Source of the DNA: Phycisphaerales bacterium UBA3190
GTDB taxonomy: Bacteria; Planctomycetota; Phycisphaerae; Phycisphaerales; UBA1924
Reading direction: 5' to 3'
Assembly (NCBI GenBank): GCA_002364005.1
Contig: DEXG01000034.1
Span: forward strand, 1-64,000
Length of the DNA: 64,000 nucleotides
Shown in pieces: positions 25,490-34,926 of this stretch. Position numbers and translations under genes: made by a program. Each line of letters starts with the position of its first letter. The first letter of the stretch is position 1. The notes beneath the pieces were generated by a model. That model was not told the origin of the DNA. It worked only from the letters and a program-made list of their open reading frames with translations, and did not search any database.

Positions 25490-26269
25490 GTGGATATTGG
25501 TACCGTCATCGGACTTGTCGTCGCTTTCGTCTCGGTGGGCCTTGCCATCGTGCTTGGTGGCGATCCGCTTGCGCTGATTAACATCCCCTCGCTGGTTGTT
25601 GTGGTTGGCGGTGCGATGGGTGCGGTGATCTGTGCCTTCCCGCTCGCCAGGATCACCAAGGCCCACAAGGTCATCATGAAATCGGTGTTCAACGAGGCCC
25701 CCGATGTCGAGGGTGTGATCCGTGAGCTGGTCAAGTTCGCCGAGATCGCCCGTCGCGAGGGCATCCTCAGTCTTGAGAACCACATCGGCGACATGAAAGA
25801 AGAGTTCGTCGTGCGGGGCATCAAGATGGCCGTCGACGGCACTGACCCCGAGCTGATCCGTGTGATCATGGAGACCGAGCTCGAGGGGATCATGGATCGC
25901 CACATCCAGGGCAAGATGATCCTCGATCAGTTCGCCAAGTACGCGCCCGCGTTCGGCATGATCGGGACGCTGATGGGCCTGATCTTCATGCTCGGTTCGA
26001 TGGACGACCCGTCATCGATCGGTCCCAGTATGGCCGTTGCGCTGATCACCACGCTGTACGGTGCGGTGATCGCCAATGTGTTTGCCGGGCCGCTGGCGGA
26101 CAAGCTCTACCAGAACGACCAGTCCGAGGTGCTCATGAAGACCGTGATCATCGCGGGCGTCATGGCGATCCAGTCGGGCGACAACCCCCGCGTGGTCGAG
26201 AGCAAGCTGCTGACCTACCTGCCCCCTTCCCAGCGTGACTCGTTCGGTGAAGAAGCCGAAGCCGCCTAA
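25490..26269 (+). CDS. motA: Flagellar stator protein MotA
   Basis: About 259 residues from GTG 25490, chosen because CGGAGGA ends five bases before it and the family N-terminus (DIGTVIGLVVAFVSVGLAI) begins there; an earlier in-frame start at 25385 gives a Cys-rich leader unlike MotA. There are four transmembrane helices, with the large cytoplasmic loop after the second (ITKAHKVIMKSVF...) and the proline-containing third helix YAPAFGMIGTLMGLIFML. It forms the proton- or sodium-driven stator with MotB next door. Confidence 0.93.
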   Translation: MDIGTVIGLVVAFVSVGLAIVLGGDPLALINIPSLVVVVGGAMGAVICAFPLARITKAHKVIMKSVFNEAPDVEGVIRELVKFAEIARREGILSLENHIGDMKEEFVVRGIKMAVDGTDPELIRVIMETELEGIMDRHIQGKMILDQFAKYAPAFGMIGTLMGLIFMLGSMDDPSSIGPSMAVALITTLYGAVIANVFAGPLADKLYQNDQSEVLMKTVIIAGVMAIQSGDNPRVVESKLLTYLPPSQRDSFGEEAEAA

Positions 26270-26295
26270 CCGGTGAGCCAGAATCGAGGTGTGCG

Positions 26296-27045
26296 ATGGG
26301 CAAGAAGAAAAAAGAAGCTCCGAAGGCCGAGATCCCCGAGTGGGTGCTCACATTCGGCGACATGATGTCGCTGCTGCTGTGCTTCTTTATTCTGCTGGCG
26401 GCATTCTCGGAGATCAAGAAGCCCCGTGAGTACAAAGAGCTGGTCGAATCGATCAACAGCGCGATGGGCGCCAACGGCGGGCTCGGGCTCGCGGCTTTGC
26501 TTGAGAGCGTCGACAACTCGATGGTGAGCTACCGCGATGAGCGTGCACGGCGTGACGACAATAAGCGAAACACGGATGAGGATGTGAACCCCAGCGTTCC
26601 TGGGCGTGAGCCGCAGACCAGCATCGTTCAGGAGGGTGCCCGTCATGCTGTTGGGGCGAGCATCGAGTTTGAGCTGGGCAGCTGGGAGCTGAGCAAGCGT
26701 GCGCAGGACCTGATCCGGGATCAGATCGCCCCCAAAATCCGCGGGCTCAACTACATCTGCCCGGTGGTGGGGCACGCGTGGGGGACCGAAGAGAAACGCA
26801 ACGGGCTGAGTTATGACGAGCTGGCCTACAGGCGTGCCCAGGCGGTAAAGGATTTCCTGGTCCGAGAAGGCGGCGTCGACCCGGCGATCTTGCGGGTTGA
26901 ATCGGCAGGGATTACCGAACCTGCGTCGCTTGGTGGGGGCGGGAGCGAAGGCGCCAGCTCGAATCGCCGAGTTCAGGTATATCAGACCGGTCGTACGGTC
27001 GAGCAGACACACCCCGACCCGAACTTCACGGGCGCGGGCGGTTGA
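26296..27045 (+). CDS. motB: Flagellar stator protein MotB
   Basis: 249 residues. A single transmembrane helix with the essential ion-binding Asp22 in LTFGDMMSLLLCFFILLAAF follows a basic N-terminus. A C-terminal OmpA-like peptidoglycan-binding domain carries YDELAYRRAQAVKDFLV and SNRRVQVYQ. It anchors the stator to the wall; planctomycetes with thin peptidoglycan still keep this domain. It sits 26 bases after motA. Confidence 0.93.
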   Translation: MGKKKKEAPKAEIPEWVLTFGDMMSLLLCFFILLAAFSEIKKPREYKELVESINSAMGANGGLGLAALLESVDNSMVSYRDERARRDDNKRNTDEDVNPSVPGREPQTSIVQEGARHAVGASIEFELGSWELSKRAQDLIRDQIAPKIRGLNYICPVVGHAWGTEEKRNGLSYDELAYRRAQAVKDFLVREGGVDPAILRVESAGITEPASLGGGGSEGASSNRRVQVYQTGRTVEQTHPDPNFTGAGG

Positions 27046-27063
27046 ACCACGGGAGTACCCGGC

Positions 27064-27597
27064 ATGGCCGACGAAGAAACCAATGTTGAATCAACCGAAG
27101 AGGGTGCTGCCAAGAAGGGCGGCGGACTCAAGACGATGCTCGTCGTCGCGGCGCTGATGATCGCTGAAGCTGGCGGCCTTTTCGTGCTTATCAAGGGCAT
27201 GGGCGGTCCCGGTGCGGTCGAGGCGAGCGAGCTGGTCGGGCTTGAGGGCACGGGCGAGGAAGCCCCGGTCGAGATCATGCTCGTCGAGGATCGTTTCCAG
27301 AACATGCAGGCGGGGCGCGTCTGGGAATGGCGGACGCAGATCTATATGCGTGTGCGCCAGAAGAATGTCGAGGAGATCAATCGCATCATGGAGCGTGATG
27401 CGGCGAGCCTGAAAGAGGGGATCTCGATGATTTTCAGCCGAGCACAGGACCGCCACCTGCGCGAGCCGGGTCGTGAGACGATCACGCGTCAGCTGACCTC
27501 GTATCTCAACGAGGTCTTTGGCCTCGATGCGGACGGGCTGCCTCGGATTGATCGGGTGATCATCCCCGAACTCAAGGGCTTCCCCGCGGACGCCTGA
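27064..27597 (+). CDS. fliL: Flagellar basal-body-associated protein FliL
   Basis: 177 residues: basic, Gly-rich N-terminus, one transmembrane helix (MLVVAALMIAEAGGLFVLI), a linker and a stomatin-like periplasmic domain (QIYMRVRQKNVEEINRIMER, ending RVIIPELKGFPA). FliL rings surround the stator and stabilise it. In most clusters fliM follows; here the next gene, 168 bases later, is fliN. Confidence 0.85.
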   Translation: MADEETNVESTEEGAAKKGGGLKTMLVVAALMIAEAGGLFVLIKGMGGPGAVEASELVGLEGTGEEAPVEIMLVEDRFQNMQAGRVWEWRTQIYMRVRQKNVEEINRIMERDAASLKEGISMIFSRAQDRHLREPGRETITRQLTSYLNEVFGLDADGLPRIDRVIIPELKGFPADA

Positions 27598-27690
27598 CCC
27601 CACTCACGGATCCCCCAGCGAGCCATCATCAGCGCATGGATTGCGCGGAAGACACGATCTTGCGCGAGATGCGCAATTTGTGAATGCTCA

Positions 27691-27711
27691 CGCGCCCAGA
27701 GGCCGATAACC
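27691..27711 (+). promoter_or_regulatory. Candidate FliA (sigma-28) promoter before fliN
   Basis: GCCGATAA at 27702-27709 exactly matches the FliA -10 box and lies 57 bases before the fliN ATG. Its flank is nearly identical to that before flgN (9891-9910). No good -35. The rest of the 168-base gap carries no gene. Confidence 0.5.
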
Positions 27712-27765
27712 GGGTTACGAGCAATCGGAGAGATTGCATGCGCACACCCAAGGATTGGACCTGCG

Positions 27766-28260
27766 ATGCCCGACGAGCAAGACACCCCGACACCCGAACC
27801 CTCGCCCGAGGGCGTCAACGAATCGCCGGAGACGCAAGGTGATGCGGCCCAAGAGGATACGGCGCAGCCCGGCGACGATGCCGAGGCCATCGAGGCCGCT
27901 AAAGCCGCGGTGAGCGAGGTTCAGGAAGTTGCCGACTCGGTTCAAGGATCGGGTGATACCCAGCCCTTTGCCGCCCCTGAACTGAACAGCGCGTCTGATG
28001 CGCGCAGCCAGAACCATGTCGATCTGCTCTCGGATGTCCATATGGATGTCCGCATTGAGCTGGGGCGCACCCGCATGTTTGTAGAAGATGTGCTGCGGCT
28101 CGGCGACGGGGCGGTGGTCGAACTCGACAAGCTTGCCGGCGACCCGGTTGATGTGTTCGTGAACGATCGTCGTGTCGCCCGTGGCGAGGTGCTGGTGCTC
28201 AACGACATGTTCTGTGTCCGCATCAGCGAGATCATGGACATCACCCAGAACGACGACTGA
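27766..28260 (+). CDS. fliN: Flagellar motor switch protein FliN
   Basis: 164 residues. An acidic, Pro-rich N-terminal half (~85 residues) with no fold signature precedes a complete SpoA/FliN C-terminal domain (VRIELGRTRMFVEDVLRLGD, VNDRRVARGEVLVLNDMFCV). It forms the C-ring base and FliH docking site. There is no FliM or CheC-like portion in the N-terminal half, so it is not a FliY and does not replace FliM. Confidence 0.92.
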   Translation: MPDEQDTPTPEPSPEGVNESPETQGDAAQEDTAQPGDDAEAIEAAKAAVSEVQEVADSVQGSGDTQPFAAPELNSASDARSQNHVDLLSDVHMDVRIELGRTRMFVEDVLRLGDGAVVELDKLAGDPVDVFVNDRRVARGEVLVLNDMFCVRISEIMDITQNDD

Positions 28261-28319
28261 CCGATTTCAGACAATCCAGATGAGCGGGGGACCCGCTCAG
28301 CACCAGCCAGGATGGCGAC

Positions 28320-29327
28320 ATGCACCACCGATACATTGCTTTTCTCTTCGCATTGATGCTCACCTGTGTGCCCGCGGCACATGCGCAGCTGGGGCCACGC
28401 CCCAATGAGATCCCCGTCTCGGGCACCCAAGGACAAGGCGGCCTCCAGCCCCAATCGGCGTTGATCGAAGCCGTGGACGAGGAGTCCAAGAGTGCCCAGG
28501 CCCGGCCGGCGATCGATGCGTTGCTGATCGCCCGGGCTCGTGGCGATGAGCAGGTTGCCAGCACCGAGCCGGCCATGGATACGACCACGCCGGTCTCGCA
28601 TTCGCTGCAAGACGATCTGCGTGCGAGCGAGACCTTGCCGCCGCTTGAGCAGGGCCAGCCCGAGCGGCTGATCGGTGCGTCAGAGGCCCAGCAGGAATCC
28701 AGTGGTTTCGGATCGATCGATAAGGGCTGGGTGCAGACCGCTGCCGCATTGAGTGGTGTGCTGCTGCTGATCATGGGGCTCAGCCAGCTGTTCAAGCGAC
28801 TGGCACGCTCGCAGGGCGGGCTTGTGGGTCAGATCGGCGCTGGCGGCAGCGCCCCAACGGGGATCCTCGAGGTCATCGGTCGCTACCCGCTGGGCACGGG
28901 CATGACGCTGGTGGTGCTCAAGTTCGATCGGCGGGTGCTGCTGGTGGCCAACAGCGGCGCGACCCGGGGCAAGCACGCACGCGGTGCAACGATGCAAACA
29001 CTGTGTGAACTGAGCGATCCCGAAGATGTCGCGTCGATCCTGCTCAAGGCCCGCAGCGCCAGCGGCGAGTCGATCGCCCAGTCGTTCGAGCGTGCGTTGC
29101 AGGATGCGGATGATCTCACCGATGAATCAATCTACGGCTACGACGAGCCCGTGCGTCCCGCGGCACAGGTCCATCTTCCCAAGCAACAGCATGCTCCTGT
29201 TCGAACGATCACCAGCGACGAGGGCGATCGTGCCGAGTTGTGGTCCACGGGCGCAACCGGTCAGGCGGCGGCGGGTGTGCTTCGGAAGCGTCTGGCGACC
29301 ATGCGTCGGGAGCAGCGGGACACATGA
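28320..29327 (+). CDS. fliO: Flagellar biosynthetic protein FliO
   Basis: 335 residues, much longer than the usual ~120. It has a signal peptide ending AHA-Q, a ~110-residue low-complexity periplasmic stretch, a transmembrane helix (VQTAAALSGVLLLIMGLSQL), then the FliO cytoplasmic core (ILEVIGRYPLGTGMTLVVLK, RRVLLVA). A further ~90-residue acidic/basic tail is an extension. FliO helps FliP assemble. Its stop overlaps the fliP start (ATGA). Confidence 0.85.
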   Translation: MHHRYIAFLFALMLTCVPAAHAQLGPRPNEIPVSGTQGQGGLQPQSALIEAVDEESKSAQARPAIDALLIARARGDEQVASTEPAMDTTTPVSHSLQDDLRASETLPPLEQGQPERLIGASEAQQESSGFGSIDKGWVQTAAALSGVLLLIMGLSQLFKRLARSQGGLVGQIGAGGSAPTGILEVIGRYPLGTGMTLVVLKFDRRVLLVANSGATRGKHARGATMQTLCELSDPEDVASILLKARSASGESIAQSFERALQDADDLTDESIYGYDEPVRPAAQVHLPKQQHAPVRTITSDEGDRAELWSTGATGQAAAGVLRKRLATMRREQRDT

Positions 29328-30370
29328 TCCGATTCGCTCGCGTCATCATGGCCATGTTCGCACTGCTGGTTCTCTCCAGCAGCGTTGATGCGCAGGGGTT
29401 CGGCCCGCAGGCGCCGACCGTGACGCCTCCGCCGATGCCCAGCACGACGGTCAGTGAACCGATGACTTCGATCAACGAGTTCAACCCGTTGAGTGTGCTC
29501 GACGATGCGGGCAGCCTGATCAATGGTGCCAACAACATGGGCGGGGCAATCAACGGCAACAGCGGCGGGGGAAGCTCCGAGGGGGGCATCTCGGTTGCGC
29601 TGAACATCATGCTGCTGCTGACGGTGATTTCCCTCGTCCCGTCGATCATGCTGATGACAACCAGCTTTGTGCGCATCATGGTGGTGCTCGCGTTGCTGCG
29701 TCAGGCCTTGGGTACACAGTCATTGCCGCCGGCGCAGGTGATTACGGGGCTGGCCCTGTTCATGACCGCGCTGGTGATGAAACCCACGATCGATCGAATC
29801 TGGGACGAGGCGGTTGTGCCCTATCAGAGTGGTGAGATCAGCGATGTCGATGTGCTTTGGGATCGTGCATCGAACCCGATGCGTGACTTCATGTTCGATC
29901 AGATCGAGGCGACCGACAACTGGTCGAGTCTGTACATGGTGCTCAACTACCAGGGCGTGGACACGAGCGAGCCCGAGACCATCAAGCGGGCCGATGTCTC
30001 AACGCTCTCGCTTGTGCCGGCCTACATGCTCAGCGAGCTGAAGGTCTCGTTCTTGATGGGGTTCCGGGTCTACCTGCCGTTCCTGGTGATCGACATGGTG
30101 ATCGCGTCGCTGCTGATCTCGATGAGCATGATGATGCTACCCCCGGTGCTGATCTCGCTGCCGTTCAAGCTGATGCTGTTTGTCATGGTGGACGGCTGGT
30201 CACTGATCGTTGGCTCACTGCTCGAGAGCTTTGTCCAAGAGGGTGATTCGGTCCGCGCCAGCGCTTCGACAGCGATGATGCTGCCGCTCTTGTTGTGTGT
30301 GTATATCAAGAAATCCGGGCCTGAGCTGCTCGTGCCAGAAACGGAACCGCGAAGGGGATTGTTGCGATGA
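29324..30370 (+). CDS. fliP: Flagellar export gate protein FliP
   Basis: 348 residues from ATG 29324, where translation is coupled to fliO; a longer frame from 29240 only duplicates fliO sequence. Signal sequence, then a Gly/Asn-rich linker (~50-85), then the conserved gate helices with SFVRIMVVLALLRQALGTQS and FLVIDMVIASLLISMSMMML. FliP forms the core pore with FliQ and FliR. The linker makes it longer than the common ~250 residues. Confidence 0.94.
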   Translation: MIRFARVIMAMFALLVLSSSVDAQGFGPQAPTVTPPPMPSTTVSEPMTSINEFNPLSVLDDAGSLINGANNMGGAINGNSGGGSSEGGISVALNIMLLLTVISLVPSIMLMTTSFVRIMVVLALLRQALGTQSLPPAQVITGLALFMTALVMKPTIDRIWDEAVVPYQSGEISDVDVLWDRASNPMRDFMFDQIEATDNWSSLYMVLNYQGVDTSEPETIKRADVSTLSLVPAYMLSELKVSFLMGFRVYLPFLVIDMVIASLLISMSMMMLPPVLISLPFKLMLFVMVDGWSLIVGSLLESFVQEGDSVRASASTAMMLPLLLCVYIKKSGPELLVPETEPRRGLLR

Positions 30371-30627
30371 TTTTGTATGACGAGAACTCGGTCGAACTGA
30401 TCCGGCAGACACTGATGGTCACGCTGAAGATCGCTGTGCCGCTGCTGACGGCGGGGATGATCATCGGTCTGCTTATCAGTCTGGTGCAGTCGATCACTTC
30501 GATCCAGGACCAGACGCTGACCTTTGTGCCAAAGATCGTTGGTGTGATCCTGATCGCCATCCTGCTGCTGCCGTGGATCATCGGCAGCATCCTCGTCTTT
30601 ACCGCCGAGATGCTGCAGCTCTTCTGA
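30367..30627 (+). CDS. fliQ: Flagellar export gate protein FliQ
   Basis: 86 residues, two transmembrane helices (IAVPLLTAGMIIGLLISLVQ and VGVILIAILLLPWIIGSILV) joined by the conserved SITSIQDQTLTFVPKI loop. Full length. It overlaps the fliP stop by four bases. Confidence 0.95.
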   Translation: MILYDENSVELIRQTLMVTLKIAVPLLTAGMIIGLLISLVQSITSIQDQTLTFVPKIVGVILIAILLLPWIIGSILVFTAEMLQLF

Positions 30628-30643
30628 TTGCCCGAGGAGCGGC

Positions 30644-31438
30644 ATGCCCGATCTCACGCCCATCCTGGCACACTCGATCCCGTTCATGCTGGTGCTGACC
30701 CGCATTACGGGACTGTTTCTGTTTACGCCGCTGCTCACGAGTGGGAGCGTGCCGACGAGTTTTAAGGTCTTGCTCGCCTTCACCTTCACGATCGCGATTT
30801 ACCCGTTCGTGCCCGTGGGGACGATCCCGGAGGTCTTCACGCTCGCCCAACTGGTGCCACTGCTCTTTTCAGAGCTGCTGATCGGGACCGTCATGGGGCT
30901 GATCATGGGGATCCCGATGATCGCGCTGCAGATGGGCGGCTACATCATGGGGTACCAGATGGGGCTCTCGCTGGCCGAATCGTTCAATCCCGAGCTGGAC
31001 ACGAACTCGAGCGTGATCGGGCAGCTGCTGTTCTACCTGAGCATCTTTATATATATCGGCGTGGGTGGGTTCGAGATCATCTTCGTGACCCTCGCGGATT
31101 CGTTCGTGACCATCAGTTCCGGGAGCTTCGGCACCGCCGACACCCCGCTGAACCTGCTGCTCGATGTGATCAACGCGGGCTTTGAGCTGGCGCTGCGTGT
31201 CGCCTCGCCGATTCTGGGTGTGATTTCCATGCTGCTGATCGCTATGGGCTTCATCATGAAGACGATGCCTCAGATCAACATCATGAGCGTGGGCTTCTCG
31301 ATTCAGATTGTCACGGGCATGACGATCCTGATGCTGATGATCGGGATCATCGGGACGGTCGCGGGCGACGAGGTTGTTCGCGTGCTCACCCTGCTGCAGG
31401 ATTGGGTCTGGAGCTTCGGGGGCGCATCGCATGGATGA
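30644..31438 (+). CDS. fliR: Flagellar export gate protein FliR
   Basis: 264 residues, about six hydrophobic helices, with conserved FMLVLTRITGLFLFTPLLTS and GYQMGLSLAESFNPELD. It completes the FliPQR pore. GAGGAG precedes the ATG. The flhB start lies within its last codons. Confidence 0.93.
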   Translation: MPDLTPILAHSIPFMLVLTRITGLFLFTPLLTSGSVPTSFKVLLAFTFTIAIYPFVPVGTIPEVFTLAQLVPLLFSELLIGTVMGLIMGIPMIALQMGGYIMGYQMGLSLAESFNPELDTNSSVIGQLLFYLSIFIYIGVGGFEIIFVTLADSFVTISSGSFGTADTPLNLLLDVINAGFELALRVASPILGVISMLLIAMGFIMKTMPQINIMSVGFSIQIVTGMTILMLMIGIIGTVAGDEVVRVLTLLQDWVWSFGGASHG

Positions 31439-32540
31439 TCTGGGCGAACGCACCGAAGAACCAACCGCACGCAAGCTCAGCGACGCGCGGAAGAAGGGGC
31501 AGGTCGCCCGGAGCCAGGACCTCTCGGGCGCGATCTCGCTCCTGGGTGTGCTGGTGATCTTCCTGGCCTTCGGGTCGACGATCGCGGCGATGTTCGCACG
31601 CATCACGCGCCGTTCGCTCGAGGGGAGTTTCGCGGCGGACATCCGCTCGACCGAGACGATCGCTGCTTCCGCCAAGGTCATCGCGTACGAAGCGATGGTC
31701 GTGGTCGTTCCCGTCATGGTGCTGGCGGCGATCGTCGCGTACATCGGGGGATTCGTGCAGGTGGGCTGGCTGATCTCGGGCGAGGCGGTTCGTCCCAAGC
31801 TCAGCAAGCTCTCTCCGCTGGCGGGTCTAAAGCGGATCATGGGCGTCCGGGCGTTGATGAAGACCGTGGTCAACTCGATGAAGCTCACGGTGATGGTGGT
31901 CGTCTCGACGCTGTTCATTCTGTCGAATCTCGATGCCATCGCGGCGATGCCCCGCTTGAAGCCGCTGATGGCGTTGACCAACGCGCTCAAGCTGATTTAC
32001 ACGCTGGCGATCATCCTGGTGATCCTGCTGATCTTCATCGCGATCATCGACTTTGTCTATCAGAAGTGGCAGCACACCAAGGACCTGCGCATGAGCAAGC
32101 AGGAGGTCAAGGATGAGCGGAAGACGATGGAGGGCGACCCGCTGATCAAGGGCAAGCGACGCCAGATGGCTCGTGAGATCGCGATGCAGCAGATCGGCAA
32201 GTCGGTCCCCGAGGCCGATGTGATCGTGACGAACCCCACGCATTTCTCCGTCGCGATCCGCTACGACCCCGAGAAGATGGGGGCACCGCGTGTGACGGCC
32301 AAAGGGGCCGACCTGATCGCGCTGCGCATCAGGCAGATCGCGCGTCAGAACGAGGTCCCGATCGTTGAGCGCCCGCCCCTGGCCCGAGCCCTCTACTGGG
32401 CGGTCGATGTCGGGCAGGAGGTCCCCATCGAGCAGTACGAGGCGGTCGCCGAGCTGCTTGCCTATGTCTACCGCATCGATACGCGCGCCGAAGCAAAGTT
32501 CAAGCGTCAGACACGGGCGAGAGAACCGCTCGGCGTGTAG
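31431..32540 (+). CDS. flhB: Flagellar export switch protein FlhB
   Basis: 369 residues from ATG 31431, which overlaps the fliR end. The opening ERTEEPTARKLSDARKKGQV is diagnostic. Four transmembrane helices are followed by the cytoplasmic domain with the self-cleavage site NPTH (268-271) in VTNPTHFSVAIRYD. FlhB switches the gate from rod/hook to filament substrates in response to FliK. The typical start region lies upstream of the hydrophobic part; intact. Confidence 0.96.
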   Translation: MDDLGERTEEPTARKLSDARKKGQVARSQDLSGAISLLGVLVIFLAFGSTIAAMFARITRRSLEGSFAADIRSTETIAASAKVIAYEAMVVVVPVMVLAAIVAYIGGFVQVGWLISGEAVRPKLSKLSPLAGLKRIMGVRALMKTVVNSMKLTVMVVVSTLFILSNLDAIAAMPRLKPLMALTNALKLIYTLAIILVILLIFIAIIDFVYQKWQHTKDLRMSKQEVKDERKTMEGDPLIKGKRRQMAREIAMQQIGKSVPEADVIVTNPTHFSVAIRYDPEKMGAPRVTAKGADLIALRIRQIARQNEVPIVERPPLARALYWAVDVGQEVPIEQYEAVAELLAYVYRIDTRAEAKFKRQTRAREPLGV

Positions 32541-32569
32541 ACTGTTGACGACGACAGGATGTCGTCTTG

Positions 32570-34777
32570 ATGAAGCGGCGCAGGAGGCGCCAAGTCTTGG
32601 CTGATCAACTCGCCAACCCGAGTACGCTCCCCGCGTGGATGCTCCGTCTCGTCGAGCTGCGCGCGTTCATCGTGCCCGTGGGCTTCGTCATGCTGCTGGG
32701 TGTCCTGCTGGTCCCGCTGCCCCCGGCAATCCTCGATATCCTGATCTCGGTCAATATCTCGCTGGCGATCATCGTCCTGCTCACGACGCTCTATATGAAG
32801 CGCCCGCTGGAGTTCAGCGTGTTCCCCTCGTTGCTGCTAGCGACGACGCTGCTGCGACTGGTGCTCAACATCGCCTCCACACGCCTCATCCTCACCGCTG
32901 ATGCGTCGAGCCCGGAAGCCGCGATCGGTGTCGCCGGCAAGGTCATCAGCGCCTTCGGCAGCTTCGTCGCGGGCGATTCGCTCTTCGTTGGCGTGATCCT
33001 GTTCTCGATCCTGATGATCGTGCAGTTCATGGTCATCACCAAGGGCGCTGGGCGAATCGCCGAGGTCGCCGCACGCTTCACCCTCGACGCGATGCCCGGC
33101 AAGCAGATGGCCATCGACGCCGAGCTGGCCAACGGGATGATCACCGAGGAACAGGCACGCGACCGGCGAGAAGAGATCGGGCGCGAGGCCGACTTCTACG
33201 GGGCCATGGACGGTGCGTCCAAGTTCGTCAAGGGCGACGCGATCGCGGGCATCATCATTACCGTGGTCAATATCCTGGGTGGCTTCGCGGTCGGGACCAT
33301 CGACCGCGGCTGGCCCGCCGGTCAGACTGCAGAAGTGTTCACCCGCCTGACAATCGGTGACGGGCTGACCTCGCAGGTCCCCAGCTTCGTCATCTCCATG
33401 GCCGCCGCGCTCATCGTGACACGCTCGGGTGATAAGAACAACCTGGGCAGCGAGCTGACGGCCCAGCTGACGGCCCAACCGATCGGGCTGATGATCACCG
33501 CCTGCTTCCTGTGTGCCCTGGCGTTCACCCCATTGCCGACCGTGCCGCTCATGGCGACCGGTTTCGGGCTGGGCATCATCTCGTACACCATGATGCGGAC
33601 CGCGCGGGGCAAGGAGAAGCAAGCACTGGATGCCGAGCATGAGCTGGTTCAGCCGGGTGCGCCTGAACCACCACCGATCGAGGACCTGCTCAAGGTTGAT
33701 GTGCTCGAGCTTGAAGTGGGCTACGGGCTGGTGCCGCTGATCGACACGAGCCAGGGCGGTGACCTGCTCGATCGCATCAGTGCCGTGCGTCGCCAGTTGG
33801 CCGTCGAGCTTGGGCTTGTGATGCCCCCGGTGCGCATCCGCGACAACATGCAGCTGGCTCCCGGCGAGTACCGCGTGAAGATCCGCGGCAATGTCGTGGC
33901 CAGTGGGGGTGTCGAGCCGGGCAAGCTGCTGGCGATGGACTCGGGCCTTGTCAATGAAAAGATCGATGGCATACCGACCAAGGAACCCGCGTTCGGGCTC
34001 GACGCGATGTGGATCGACCCGCAGCAACGCCAGCGTGCAGAGACACTCAACTACACGGTGGTCGATCCCACCAGCGTGCTGGCCACGCACATCACAGAGA
34101 TCGTCAAGTCCTACGCCGACGAACTGCTCACCCGCGAGGAAGTGAACAACCTGCTCGAGGGGCTCAAAGAGAAAGCGGGCAAGCTTGTGGAGGAGACGGT
34201 CCCCGCGGTCATCAAAACGGGCGAGTTGCAGAAGATCATGCAGTCGCTGCTGCGTGAGCGGGTGCCGATCCGGGATATGGAATGCGTGCTGGAAACACTC
34301 GCTGACTGGGGGACGAAGACCAAGGACCTGGATGTGCTCGTCGAGTATGTCCGCAATGGGCTGCGTCGCACCATCTGTGCTCAGTACGCGTCCCCCGATG
34401 ACGAGGGCAACTTGCGTTTGCTCTGCGTGACGCTCGATCCGAACCTGGAAGACCAGATCAATGCCTACATCGATCGAAACGCCCAGGGAACCACGATGAA
34501 CATGCCCGCCCGGGTTGCCCGGGAGATCGCGGGCAAAGTGAGCGATGGATTGGGGCAGGTGACGATGCACGGCGGTCTCCCAGTGGTGATCGCCTCGCCG
34601 CAGGTTCGCAGCGCCGTCTGGCAGATCATCGAGCCGCATGTTCCTGCTGTAGCAGTACTTGGGTACAACGAGATTGTGCCGGGCATCGATGTCCAGTCGC
34701 TGGCGTTGATCGAGCCGATCGGTCAGGAACAGCCGCAGGGGGCCCGCCAGCAGCCCATGAACGCGGCGGCATCGTAG
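32570..34777 (+). CDS. flhA: Flagellar export gate protein FlhA
   Basis: 735 residues from ATG 32570 (TTG 32567 is an in-frame alternative closer to AGGA at 32556). The N-terminal half has about eight transmembrane helices, with the conserved FHIPEP-family loop RIAEVAARFTLDAMPGKQMA; the cytoplasmic nonameric ring domain contains IRDNMQLAPGEYRVKIRG and ends with a flexible tail. It binds chaperone-substrate complexes and FliJ. Full length. Confidence 0.96.
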   Translation: MKRRRRRQVLADQLANPSTLPAWMLRLVELRAFIVPVGFVMLLGVLLVPLPPAILDILISVNISLAIIVLLTTLYMKRPLEFSVFPSLLLATTLLRLVLNIASTRLILTADASSPEAAIGVAGKVISAFGSFVAGDSLFVGVILFSILMIVQFMVITKGAGRIAEVAARFTLDAMPGKQMAIDAELANGMITEEQARDRREEIGREADFYGAMDGASKFVKGDAIAGIIITVVNILGGFAVGTIDRGWPAGQTAEVFTRLTIGDGLTSQVPSFVISMAAALIVTRSGDKNNLGSELTAQLTAQPIGLMITACFLCALAFTPLPTVPLMATGFGLGIISYTMMRTARGKEKQALDAEHELVQPGAPEPPPIEDLLKVDVLELEVGYGLVPLIDTSQGGDLLDRISAVRRQLAVELGLVMPPVRIRDNMQLAPGEYRVKIRGNVVASGGVEPGKLLAMDSGLVNEKIDGIPTKEPAFGLDAMWIDPQQRQRAETLNYTVVDPTSVLATHITEIVKSYADELLTREEVNNLLEGLKEKAGKLVEETVPAVIKTGELQKIMQSLLRERVPIRDMECVLETLADWGTKTKDLDVLVEYVRNGLRRTICAQYASPDDEGNLRLLCVTLDPNLEDQINAYIDRNAQGTTMNMPARVAREIAGKVSDGLGQVTMHGGLPVVIASPQVRSAVWQIIEPHVPAVAVLGYNEIVPGIDVQSLALIEPIGQEQPQGARQQPMNAAAS

Positions 34778-34926
34778 CACGACATCTTCGTGCATGAGTT
34801 GTGTACAACCCAACCCGTGGTGGTGTTCTTCCCTCAGGGCGGATACAGTGATTCCTGAAATCGGTGACCACAGCGGGCGATCTGTCCGTCTGGGGTGTTT
34901 GCTCCACCTTCTCGCCAGGACGGCTC

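Noticed and set aside
27598..27765. Remnant of fliM
   Set aside because: The 168 bases contain a promoter-like block, and no frame shows FliM motifs in either direction.
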